The notes under the pieces: model-generated
Seen by the model: the letters and a program-made list of their open reading frames with translations, nothing else
The model's database searches: none
Told to the model about the DNA's origin: nothing
Assembly (NCBI RefSeq): GCF_964204645.1
Contig: NC_134029.1
Location: 2,675,001-2,739,000, forward strand
Origin: Tubulanus polymorphus
Taxonomy: Eukaryota > Nemertea > Palaeonemertea > Tubulaniformes > Tubulanidae
Direction of reading: 5' to 3'
DNA: 64,000 nucleotides
Part shown: piece by piece, positions 15,101-24,186 of the stretch
How positions within the stretch are numbered: position 1 is the first letter of the stretch
Layout: each line of letters begins with the position of its first letter
Made by a program: the position numbers and the translations under genes

Positions 15101-18100
15101 TTATTTGGCAGTAAAAGAACACGCGGATACGAACTGACTGGTTCTCGGTAGAAAAATAGTTATAACTATACATGATTATCCCTGATTAGAGACGATATAA
15201 TGATTTTTATAATTACGGTGAATACTTATATGCATATCAATCAATCGTAAGTCGTAATTTCGACGTGTGATTTTTTCTTGTATTCTGATCGTTTGATACA
15301 AATATCTAGTGAACTTGCTTCACTGTAAACTACTTTTACTACGATGTACTTAAGAGTTCAATAATTGGAGACCCTGAAAAACGAAACAAGCCCGTGTATC
15401 GAAGTGGCCAAAAGGTCAGATGTAATCGTGAATATCGTTGGTCAAATTCATATCGAAGTTATACTCAACGAGCCCAATTTCTCATAGTACATAACTATAT
15501 TATGATACTTGCTTCAGTCAACGATATAATGATTACAATGGAATCTGGCAATATGAGATAAGCCGTCCTTTTGACCACCTCATTGCTTGCCTCGTCGCGG
15601 ATTTGTTTCAAATGTGGCTTCTTTTTCTATTTAGAAAATAGGTTGCGACGGAGTGTTGGGTTCGAGCCTGACGTATGATAAGTGCGGTGTTTGCGGCGGT
15701 GATAGTAGCACGTGTAAAGTAGTATCTGGTATATTCATCCGCACACCTTTACCTTACGGTTACAACGAGATCGCTACTATACCGGCCGGCGCTTGTAAAC
15801 TCGTCATCAAAGAGACCAAAAACAGTCGTAACTATCTGGGTGAGTAATTAAAAACAAACACTCCAAGTTCGAGATTTGAAACTTTCGGGTAACTGTCCTG
15901 GCTAAGAGTGGACAGTTCCAACGACGACTATGAAGGATAAGAAAAACGTAGCTCGTATTGTAAGCAGGAATAAACGTGAAATCCGGTGTATATATATTTT
16001 TTTTGGTGGGGTTATGACGTCACACAATGATAGTGGATTTCAATATATACAAACGAACCACCGCGACAGGAACTGAGTGAATATTACAAACTGCCTCAGG
16101 TTATTTCCTCTGGTCTTTCGTATCATTTTTCCCTGTTTTTATTTTCCATGGTTTATTTCATTGCGCTTCACCTGTTCTCACCAGGAGATATCGCTGACAA
16201 GACGAAGAATGCGATTGTTGAAAATCCAAACTCTACCGGGGGTGGCATTCTTTCCGACCGAGTTATTTCATAAATAATGCATATATAATACGGATTGCGG
16301 AGAGCTTCGTGGGGGTTCATTTCAACCAATTATGTAACTATTAAAGCGACACTTAGTTGACAAAAATGTCTCAATGGAACGTGTAATTACATTACAAAGC
16401 CATATGCAAGTTTTTGCGAGTGATTTTAAAAAGAACTATTCCGATTGAAAATGCACATCACTCTGAATACAGTTGTAAGTGAGCATTTGGCTATCGAGTT
16501 AAATCATTAGGAATTGACTTATTCTAACTCAACTCTTTCTCACAACGGCGAAATCATGTCCAGGATAGAGTTAACCAGAGTTAAAATCCGTTCTTTTTCA
16601 ATGAGTTTACTCCGAGTCAAATCCTAACTCAGAACTCTCTTTGTAATTGGGTCCTGATGTCAACATCGATGTCGTTATTTCAGTACTGAAAAAGAAGAAT
16701 TCCGGACACTACATTCTGAATGGTAATTACGGTATTGATTGGAGTGGTGATTATAAGGCTGCCGGTACCGTGTTTAAATACGTCAGACCGGTCACGAAAA
16801 ACTCGGATAAAAATGAACACATAACAGCAAACGGTCCACTCACTGAACCCATCGTATTAGAGGTGTGTATACAACACATTACATCTTCAATACCTCGATA
16901 TAAAATCCAAATGGTAAATTAGTTAACAGATGCATTACCATTAGGAGCGTCACAAAGATATTCCACGGTTAATGAACAATGCCTCATCTTATCTGGTAAC
17001 ATCCTACGTAATGTGTATGAAAATACATTCATTACGGTTTCTCTGAAATGGAATAGATAATTCTCGAAACTATAAACCTTAGATATCATCAGTAATTGTG
17101 GGATTATACATTATTTTCTACACCTAGAATATGTCAATCCAACCACATATGTCAATTGTTCAACGCAGGTTCTTTATCAAGAGAAGAATTCTGGAATTGA
17201 GTATCAATATTCGATACCGGTTGTAGGAGCGGGTCGAGGACGTGTCAGTAGTTCTCAGCACAGGTATCGTTTCTCATATCTCGGCATCTCAATTTCTTAC
17301 ATATTTGACGTGTTTCTAATGTGCTCTGTGTATTGTTGTTAGGGTAGCGCCTGCAAATAATAATTATCTATCGACTGACACGGTGGAAAGACCAACACAT
17401 GGAAATCGAGATAGGAATCAAAATCGTGTCCCTGCACGAGGGACTGGACAGGGGATCGGACATGGGACTGGACGCGGGACTGGGCGAGGTACCGGACGCG
17501 GTACAGCACGAGGTATCGGACGCGGGACTGCACGAGGAACCGGACGCGGGAACAGGCGCAGACCTGGCAACTCTTCGCCACAGCGGCCGCAAGTCACCGG
17601 AGAGCTACCACCCGATCAACCGGTCGATTTGAGTAAGGTGTTCCAATGGAAGGTCCACGGATTTACAAAATGTTCAGCATCTTGTGGAGGAGGTTCGTAT
17701 GTATTCTTTTTGATAGGAAATTGTTAAACGAAAACAAAAATATTACGAATAATTTCCCACTTTGTTTGTGATAAAGGATACCAAAGATCTAATGTTTTGT
17801 GCGTTGATATAACTTCAATGGCCGTCGTAACGAATGTGAATTGTGATAGACACAAGAAACCGACGAGTCAAACAGTACCGTGTGCGAATGAACATTGTCC
17901 ACCAGAGTAAGTAAAGCCTAGGGATACCATCATAAAGATACCACCGTAAAGATCGTTTCAAAATATATAAAACTTGAAAAGGTCTTATCGTTGTATCTAG
18001 TAACAATCCACAATTTCGGCTGAACAGTGTGATGTGGTCAACTGCTAGTGGGTTTATTTTATACTGCGATGTTTTCTTTCTGAACACGTCAATGTGTATA

Positions 18101-21100
18101 TATATATATATGTTTATGTTTACTATTTGAAAGCTGGACGACTGGTAACTGGTCTCCGTGTAGTGTATCCTGTGGTAAAGGTCAGAAAAAACGACTGGTC
18201 GAATGTAAACAGAGGGTTTCACCGAAAATTACTTTCATGGTATCGGCGAATCAATGTCTCCACAAACAACGACCGTCGTCCACTGAATATTGTACACTAA
18301 CCGCGTGTTTCAAATGGAGAGCCGGACAATGGGGGAAGGTAAGTGGACACTGGATTAACAAATACAGGAATACAGCATGCATTTACAAAACAGCAGAATC
18401 TGTATTCGTTTATTTACGCTACACCTGAATTAGTTTCCCGATTGGAAAAACATTTACATTTACAACGAAACCCAGTCCTAATCATTCAATCTATTCAATT
18501 TCTGCCAGTGGAAAATAATAGTCTTACGTTATTTCTTCAATTAACTTCTTTCACATCACCGAATGCGATAATCATTTTACTACCGATGTTTTCTTTCACC
18601 TGCGTTTCTGCCAACTCAAAATTAATCTCGATTTCATTCTGAGAAAACTTTAACAAATACGAAAAGTTTGAATATTTGTTTTGAAGGCCAGGAATTTCAG
18701 TCGGTTGTTTTAGGTGCTAACAGTCGGCAGGAAGCGAATTGAAACAAATAGAGCCCCCGCTATTGAGAGAGAAATGTTCCCCATAATGGAAAACTAACGC
18801 GCGTTCAAACGTGAACGAATATAGATTTTTTACGTAATCGAACTATAATTTCTTCCAGATGTTCCGTTCGTTTCTTTTTCTCATCAATCACTTAAATCAA
18901 ATGTGAATAATTGAGTGCAACAACTAGATCCGAAATAAAAAGTTTGTCTTGTGCTCGATTGAGTCCCGAAATATTTCACCAACACTTCCAATTTTCGCAC
19001 CAAAAATGTACAAAATAAGGAGACCTTTTATATCGACGAATATTTCTTTTTTTGTATCGAGAAAAACTATACATAGACTGAGATATGTGTAAAAAAGAAT
19101 GCTATGAGAAATTTTGCCAACAAAAAACGAACGAACGTTTTTGGCACAGCTGCCAGAGATCAGTTGCACCTGTATCGTTTTAGTATATAATCCATCATTA
19201 CAGTAACTAGAGTTTACCTAACAACTGACAACAGCCGCAAATATAGAGAAACTACAAAACTCAGGGAGCAAAGAGTACTGTTTTTTACAGCATATTTCTC
19301 TTAGTTCCTCGATGTCATTGGTCTTTCTACAGCAAGGTGCAAATTTGAAATGATATTTATAGGAAAATCGGTATCAGTCATTCGGTCGAATTTTATTTCA
19401 GTCATTTTCAAATATTAAACAATTTGATGACATTACTGCGATCCGCGCTCGTTGCAAAAAGCTGGTTTTCCCGGTTAACAGCGACACCTTTCGGTCGGGA
19501 TAATTCTCGTACTACGACACTCGTCATTCTGAGATCGGGCGAGAATTTCACGATTCGATCGTTCAGTTCGTCGGCGACGCAAACGAATCCTCGACGATCG
19601 ATGCAGATTCCTTTCGGTCGGTTTAGATGACACGGTCCACCGTCGAGACGACCGATCTGAACTCCGCTACGATCAAACACCTTCACGCATGCGTCACCCG
19701 TCTCCGTGACGAACATCCGGCCTTTATCGTCCATCGCGATTCCCATTGGTTGGTTTAAATATTGAAATGGAGTCACGCGTTCACCGATCATAAACACGGC
19801 ATTGTTGCTGGTATCTGTGACGTATATGTGCCCTGTGAGATGGTCGATCAATGTGTCTGTTGGCTCTCTCAGATGATCGCCTTTAAATTCGCAATCAATT
19901 TGCGCTGATTCGGCCTCACTCGGACGAGATAGTATCAACACTCGTCTGTTTCCAGTATCAGCCACAATCAGAAATCCCAGACCGGCGGTTCGCGTGAATT
20001 TAGCGCTTCTCGGCCTATGAAACCCTCCTTCGATAGAGCACGTAGCTTCGTAAGCTGTTGTATTGATAATCTGGACTCTGTGATTGTACGTGTCCGCAAC
20101 GGATAAATCACCACAGTCATCCACATCGATGAACCAGGGATCGTTTAGTTGACAGGGTCCACTTCCAAATTCCAGAACCTGTGCCGACAATCCTGGGTAT
20201 TTGTGACACAAATCAGCCGTAGATTCAGTCATATTTCCACGAGACAGTTACAGTTCCTCCGTATGAAAAGAATGATTGTGCATACGTTGTATTTTATCGA
20301 TATTGCTGTGCTCGTAAATGTTTATGTCGCCAGGGTAGCAACCACTAGTCAAGAGACCATTCGACGCTATTCACTTTTAGTTTCATACAATTCAGTTCGC
20401 ATATAAAACGATTCATTAATCACGAACCTATCGTTCAATGACGTACGCCATATCGTTATATCTAAAGAACTGGGTAAAACAAGATCAAAGACATTATTTT
20501 GATGACGAAAAGATAACGGGTTTAAAAAATGTTATTCAACGTCTTAATACCGGATGCCGGGGCCAAGTTGCATAATCGAAACTTTAGTCGTAACCCTAAT
20601 GACCGAAGGTGTTAGATTGGATATAGAACTTAATTGATCTTATAGACTGGTCTTAAATCTAAGCATTTCCTGCGCAACTGGTATCCCACATAGTGTAAAC
20701 GTACTGTGAATTGAATATCCCAAATCAAAAATCAGAAATAGAAAATCAAAGAACTTATTGGGTTGTTTTTTTAAATCTTTAGTGTTCAGTATCGTGTGGC
20801 CGAGGTAAACAGAGGCGTGATATCGCCTGTGTGGATTCATACGGTAAACAAGTTCAAGATAATTACTGCGAAGGTGACAAACCGCACAACGAACAGAGAT
20901 GTCACAAGGGTTCCTGCGATAGAGACTGGATTCATACTGAATGGTCGAAAAAGGTAGGAATACCGAATCGAAACATTTGAAACATTGACAGAAATTATGG
21001 AATTCATTGTGAACAATTTTGTTATGTATTTTGTGTAGTGTTCGTCTGACTGTGGAGAAGGTGTTTACACTCGAAAAGTCATCTGTAGCGCTATTTCCAA

Positions 21101-22129
21101 CAGGTGCGATTCGCAATTCAAACCCGCATCTCAAAGACCGTGTAATACTGGTGGTCGACAGTGTGGAGCGGCCTGGTATAGTGGACCGTGGAGCAAGGTT
21201 AGTAATATCAGGGAGGTCCCCCTCCCCGATTATATCAAAACTCTCAGCACCACGACGCCTCTTAGGTAATTAACTGATGCAATTTTCTAATTGGCATTCA
21301 GTGTTCAGATTCGTGTGAAAGTCAGGTGCAGGTTCGACCCGTGGTGTGTATGATAAGAGGAGTGAATTCGGTCCTGCAGTCCACGACCGATTCTAACTGC
21401 ATCAGAGAACTGAAACCTAGCAATGAACAGCCATGTGACAGGACGAGATGTGGCGCTGATTGGTTCATGTCCGCCTGGTCTGAGGTACGTAAGCTAACCG
21501 TTTCAACGGGTTGGACCAGATTTGTCTGACATATCCTGAATTTTGAATGTTCTGCAGAATTCATTCTTCCACTTGATTTATTCAGTGTTCAAAGAATTGC
21601 GGATCCGGGCATCAAACAAGAAAGGTCATGTGCATGGTCGGTGGTCTTACTCCGAGTACCAGTTGTCCGGATGGAAATAAACCAGTTGATTCTAGAGACT
21701 GCAATAACGGCGAATGTCCAACCGAGGCCCCACTGGGTAAGTAACATATGGCAGACAAGTTTCAATCCAGTTCTACTGTGGATTCAGAGCAATAATTGAA
21801 AAGTATAACTAAATATACTACCAATCGAAACAAAACAAAAACGGCCATTTTGAGTCGACCTTCTGTTGACGTCGATGGTAAAATCGCGATGTCTAAAACC
21901 GCGCTTTGGACTATAAGCTCATTATAGGTTTTATTCAAGTCAATGACGCCACTTAAAATGTTGAAAGATCGTGCTGGTAAATTACATTTTAGATCCATCG
22001 TGCCGAGACAAAATGCAGCAGTGTAAAACAGTCGTTCAGGCGAGACTTTGCAGATACGGATATTACAAGAATTTGTGTTGTCGATCGTGTACTCTGCACA
22101 AACGTCATCATCACCACAAACATCACTAG
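1269..22129 (+). CDS. ADAMTSL: ADAMTS-like secreted matrix protein (ADAMTSL4/6 type, TSR-spacer-TSRs-PLAC)
   Basis: Coding exons read from splice sites with matching phases: 1269-1273, 6516-6573, 6734-6849, then 7295-7364 or 8365-8434, 9614-9716, 9913-10043, 15635-15839, 16684-16862, 17169-17263, 17343-17692, 17777-17906, 18134-18338, 20783-20953, 21039-21197, 21302-21484, 21586-21736, 21993-22129; 2448 nt, about 815 residues. The ATG exon is only 5 nt (ATGAG) and joins in frame to a hydrophobic signal peptide (residues 1-21). Then come TSR1 (about 29-86; WSKCSRSCG), a cysteine-rich/spacer region (about 87-320; [20 protein letters not shown]), an Arg-Gly linker (about 354-395), six TSRs (about 421-765), and a C-terminal PLAC domain ([20 protein letters not shown]) followed by a His-rich tail. 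There is no metalloprotease or disintegrin domain, so it is ADAMTSL and not ADAMTS. One TSR, spacer, six TSRs and PLAC is the ADAMTSL4/THSD4 layout; vertebrate relatives bind fibrillin microfibrils. Papilin is less likely because no Kunitz or Ig domains are seen. Intron 1 is 5.2 kb. Confidence 0.93.
1274..6515 (+). other. ADAMTSL intron 1, 5.2 kb
   Basis: Only the transposon-like scraps at about 2270 and 3225 stand out. No further exon, RNA gene or conserved block was seen, and the short open frames have no family features. Confidence 0.6.
2270..2330. repeat. Probable transposon fragment
   Basis: GCCAGGGGATGGATTCAGGA followed by a G-rich GGGTT segment resembles end sequences of repeats common in invertebrate genomes. 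A second such piece (GCCCGTAGGCAGGATTTTTC) is at about 3225-3260. Both lie in ADAMTSL intron 1. Recognition is from general memory only. Confidence 0.3.
7295..7364 (+). CDS. ADAMTSL: Alternative exon A for the second half of ADAMTSL TSR1
   Basis: A 70-nt exon that enters in phase 2 from the exon ending at 6849 (AG|A = Arg) and leaves in phase 0. It encodes 24 residues with the TSR tail pattern C-P-G-x-x-R-Y-x-x-C ([10 protein letters not shown]). It has the same length and phases as the exon at 8365-8434, and both place the last Cys at residue 21 and a Tyr at 18. Including both exons breaks the frame, so they should be mutually exclusive. The donor (ACA|GTTAAT) and acceptor (GATTAG|A) are both weak, which fits a regulated or minor exon; a decaying duplicate is the alternative. 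Confidence 0.6.
8365..8434 (+). CDS. ADAMTSL: Alternative exon B for the second half of ADAMTSL TSR1
   Basis: A 70-nt exon, phase 2 in and phase 0 out, with good sites (TTTCAG|AGTC; AGG|GTACGT). It encodes 24 residues including [11 protein letters not shown], which resembles the CxG...YxxC tail of the first TSR in ADAMTSL proteins. It joins directly to 9614, which opens with NCP as in family members (last TSR Cys, then Pro). With its stronger splice sites this is probably the default exon. Confidence 0.85.
9158..9194 (+). repeat. (GCT)12 microsatellite
   Basis: About 12 pure GCT units in an ADAMTSL intron. Confidence 0.9.
11589..11719. mobile_element. MITE-like foldback repeat, family copy 1
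   Basis: Ends are inverted copies: GTCGCACAGTCGTGACTTAGG (11589-11609) against 11699-11719, with two mismatches. The internal AGACTGGTCT...CCTAAG block recurs at 20641-20662 and 35145-35160. It lies in an ADAMTSL intron. Confidence 0.6.
13936..13974 (+). CDS. ADAMTSL: Possible alternative first coding exon of ADAMTSL (short isoform)
   Basis: Inside the 5.6-kb intron 10044-15634 an ATG opens a 13-codon stretch with a hydrophobic run (ILFVFAIL) and ends at a consensus donor (CTG|GTAAGT), phase 0. The next acceptor, at 15635, is also phase 0, so the two join in frame. The product would be a signal peptide attached straight to the spacer (starting KIGCDG) and then TSR2-7 and PLAC, without TSR1 and the first cysteine-rich exons. 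The hydrophobic core is short for a signal peptide. A tiny upstream ATG frame at about 13828 ends after a few codons. Start, strong donor and matching phase are what I see; its use is inferred. Confidence 0.5.
19392..19397 (-). terminator. Poly(A) signal of the nested NHL gene
   Basis: AATAAA on the minus strand, 10 nt after the NHL stop codon, inside the ADAMTSL intron. The 3' UTR would be very short. Confidence 0.5.
19408..20232 (-). CDS. NHL-repeat (six-bladed beta-propeller) protein, intronless, nested in an ADAMTSL intron
   Basis: A single 274-codon frame on the minus strand. The ATG at 20232-20230 has an in-frame TAA just upstream, so the start is well defined. Six NHL repeats fill almost the whole protein; each has a hydrophobic strand, a D/E residue and a turn such as [59 protein letters not shown]. 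This is the propeller found at the C-terminus of TRIM2/3/71-type proteins, where it binds RNA or protein. No RING, B-box, coiled coil, signal peptide or membrane segment is present, so it is a free-standing propeller. It lies antisense inside the ADAMTSL intron 18339-20782 and has an AATAAA 10 bp after its stop. The lack of introns suggests a retrocopy. Its molecular function is not known from sequence. Confidence 0.88.
   Translation of the reverse strand: MTESTADLCHKYPGLSAQVLEFGSGPCQLNDPWFIDVDDCGDLSVADTYNHRVQIINTTAYEATCSIEGGFHRPRSAKFTRTAGLGFLIVADTGNRRVLILSRPSEAESAQIDCEFKGDHLREPTDTLIDHLTGHIYVTDTSNNAVFMIGERVTPFQYLNQPMGIAMDDKGRMFVTETGDACVKVFDRSGVQIGRLDGGPCHLNRPKGICIDRRGFVCVADELNDRIVKFSPDLRMTSVVVRELSRPKGVAVNRENQLFATSADRSNVIKLFNI
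20559..20681. mobile_element. MITE-like foldback repeat, family copy 2
   Basis: Begins GGGGCCAAGTTGCA and ends TGCGCAACTGG, imperfect inverted ends, with the family block AGACTGGTCTTAAATCTAAG near the right end. It lies in the ADAMTSL intron just before the exon at 20783. Confidence 0.5.
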
Positions 22130-22501
22130 ACATTGTTTATACACGTGTATCTTCCACTTGGCTGAATATTCAAATCTAAAAATCTCAGGGCCCAGTTTCA
22201 CTAAAGCCATAGTGACTACTTTAATTCTGAAAGTGCTCACTTGTAACATCAAATCGTGCGAGATGAACTCTGTGAAACCGACCCTGGCCAAAGAAAAGAA
22301 AATCCATGGGATTTCGAGGATACCAGAAACGGGAAAGCTGATGAGGAATGTTGCCCGAGTGTGGTGATATTAAAACAGTACACATCTATTCATTCGAATT
22401 CTAACTTATCTGTTCGTATTTAGTAGGATAAATTGAAAGGGTTGTGAATGAATTAAGGATCGAAGCCGCGATATTAGCATTCACTTTTTAACAACGTAAC
22501 A

Positions 22502-22507
22502 AATAAA
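22502..22507 (+). terminator. Candidate poly(A) signal for ADAMTSL
   Basis: AATAAA about 370 nt after the PLAC exon stop codon. A second AATAAA lies at 22773-22778. Either could end the transcript. Confidence 0.4.
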
Positions 22508-23452
22508 CAACGACGTCGCCTTTCCAAATAGTGTTACTGGAAGGCTAAGTAAGAAATACTTTTACATACTTTAAAGATAGAAAACACTTTTTACTGCTGA
22601 GATTCATTTATTCATTAGTGTTAGCATTATGAATATACATATATACATATACACAAATATATATTGGATCTGTATTATAGCGCAGTGCTTTGGCTACCAG
22701 TCGCGTTATAAACTAAGAATAATCAGCAGATTTAACTTGTTTTAGCGCAATTTATCAACCATTCTCGCTGTAAATAAAGTTTTTTTTCAACTATTCCTCC
22801 GATTCATAATCTTATATTATACCGATGTGTTGTGAAAATATGTGACTTAAAAAAAAACAAAACATGTAATTTATTTACTTCAATAGAGTTTTCTTTGTTT
22901 ACGGTCTTGATACGGAGAGAAGTTCATTCATGTTTTCATGGCTTACAGCCGAACGTCATTCTTATTGAACCGCCGGGATAAGGAAAATGAAAGGTATCTG
23001 ATATGCGATGGTATGACGGGATTCGCCGCAGTGAAAATATCGAGTCAGATATTGACCGTCTAGTGCTGCCCATTTGTATAACCACAGCGGAGAAAACGAG
23101 AACTAACAGAATACTTGCTTGCCAGAGACTTTGAACGGCCGTAGTAACTTATTTACCCGGCGTTTCAAAATGGCGGCACATTGAACAAGACCGTGAACAT
23201 CACGCTGTTAATGTGGCAGCGAATATTTTGATAATTCAACCGAAAGCGTTTTTCATGAAGGAAACTTTGATCGGTTTGAAGAATATACAGTTAAAAGTAG
23301 TTTGACTTCATTCAATCGATGGTGTACGTCTCAGGCGTAGATTTTCAGATGCGATTTCGAATGAATTGCGACATTTTCCGAGTCTGTTTCCCCAAACGTC
23401 GCCATCTTTTTCGAGTACGTATTCGGATGTACTTGCTCGGCAAGCAGTTTTT

Positions 23453-23593
23453 AGTTACCTAATCATTGGTGGTAAATAGCTTACCACCATTTACACTACT
23501 ATACACATTTACACTCGGATGAGCTTATACCAATCGGATGTGGTTTGTGAAAATATCCGATCGTGAAACTAAACCAGACATGTTACTGACTAG
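23453..23593 (+). repeat. Dispersed repeat, intergenic copy
   Basis: Second member of the repeat at 26114-26229, same orientation, about 25 bp longer because of an insert with a TTACCACCATTTACACTACT stretch. Class unknown; no target-site duplication was recognised. Confidence 0.7.
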
Positions 23594-23879
23594 GCTAGCA
23601 GGTACCCTACTCGACACACGTCCGGGTATGATACTCGGTGCTCATAAAAACGTCCACCGATTTGTGGGCGGATTCCGAGAAAATGTCTCTTCGAACTGAA
23701 TTAAGTAATCCCCGGTATTATAAATCAATTGATATTCTTGAAGTTTGAATCGATATCTATGACAACCATGTTGACATTTTATCTGATGGATACGACGACA
23801 CGAAACCACCACTCAGACTTCCATAATCAATGAGACACACAATAACTAATAATCAGATTTAGAAAGAAAGATCTGTTTT

Positions 23880-23885
23880 TTTATT
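23880..23885 (-). terminator. Candidate poly(A) signal for PSMA4
   Basis: AATAAA on the minus strand about 300 nt beyond the PSMA4 stop, within AT-rich DNA. Other weaker variants lie closer. Confidence 0.3.
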
Positions 23886-24186
23886 TGTTTTACACATTTT
23901 TTATACATACAATAATTAATATACATGTAATAAGTGAGAGAGAAAATACAGCACAGCGTGAACTAACTGTGAGCTTTCAGTCACTGGTATTCATAATCTT
24001 CAAACTTTAGACAATCCTCAGAGAGTCTATTTATCTACAATGACAAAATCAAATTCAATATTCATTATTAGACTATAGTTAAAGTAATAAAACTTTTATA
24101 CTTAAAGGAAATATTTCATGATACCAAAATCTAAAACAAAACATGCGCGCACGAAATCGAGTGATGTGATTTTTGTTACCGGTTTT

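Larger units (their letters stand above)
22130..24186. other. Convergent 3' region between ADAMTSL and PSMA4
   Basis: Holds the ADAMTSL 3' UTR, an AT microsatellite at about 22630-22670, the dispersed repeat at 23453-23593 and the PSMA4 3' UTR. No additional gene seen. Confidence 0.6.

Noticed and set aside
16187-16273. Open frame after a CACCAG acceptor, possible extra spacer exon ([10 protein letters not shown]...)
   Set aside because: Its frame runs into a stop with no donor, while the exon ending at 15839 joins in phase directly to 16684 and restores the conserved NYL...GHYILNG spacer block.
17339-17592. Minus-strand frames opposite the Arg-Gly linker exon
   Set aside because: Shadows of the repetitive ADAMTSL exon, which is anchored by flanking spacer and TSR coding sequence.
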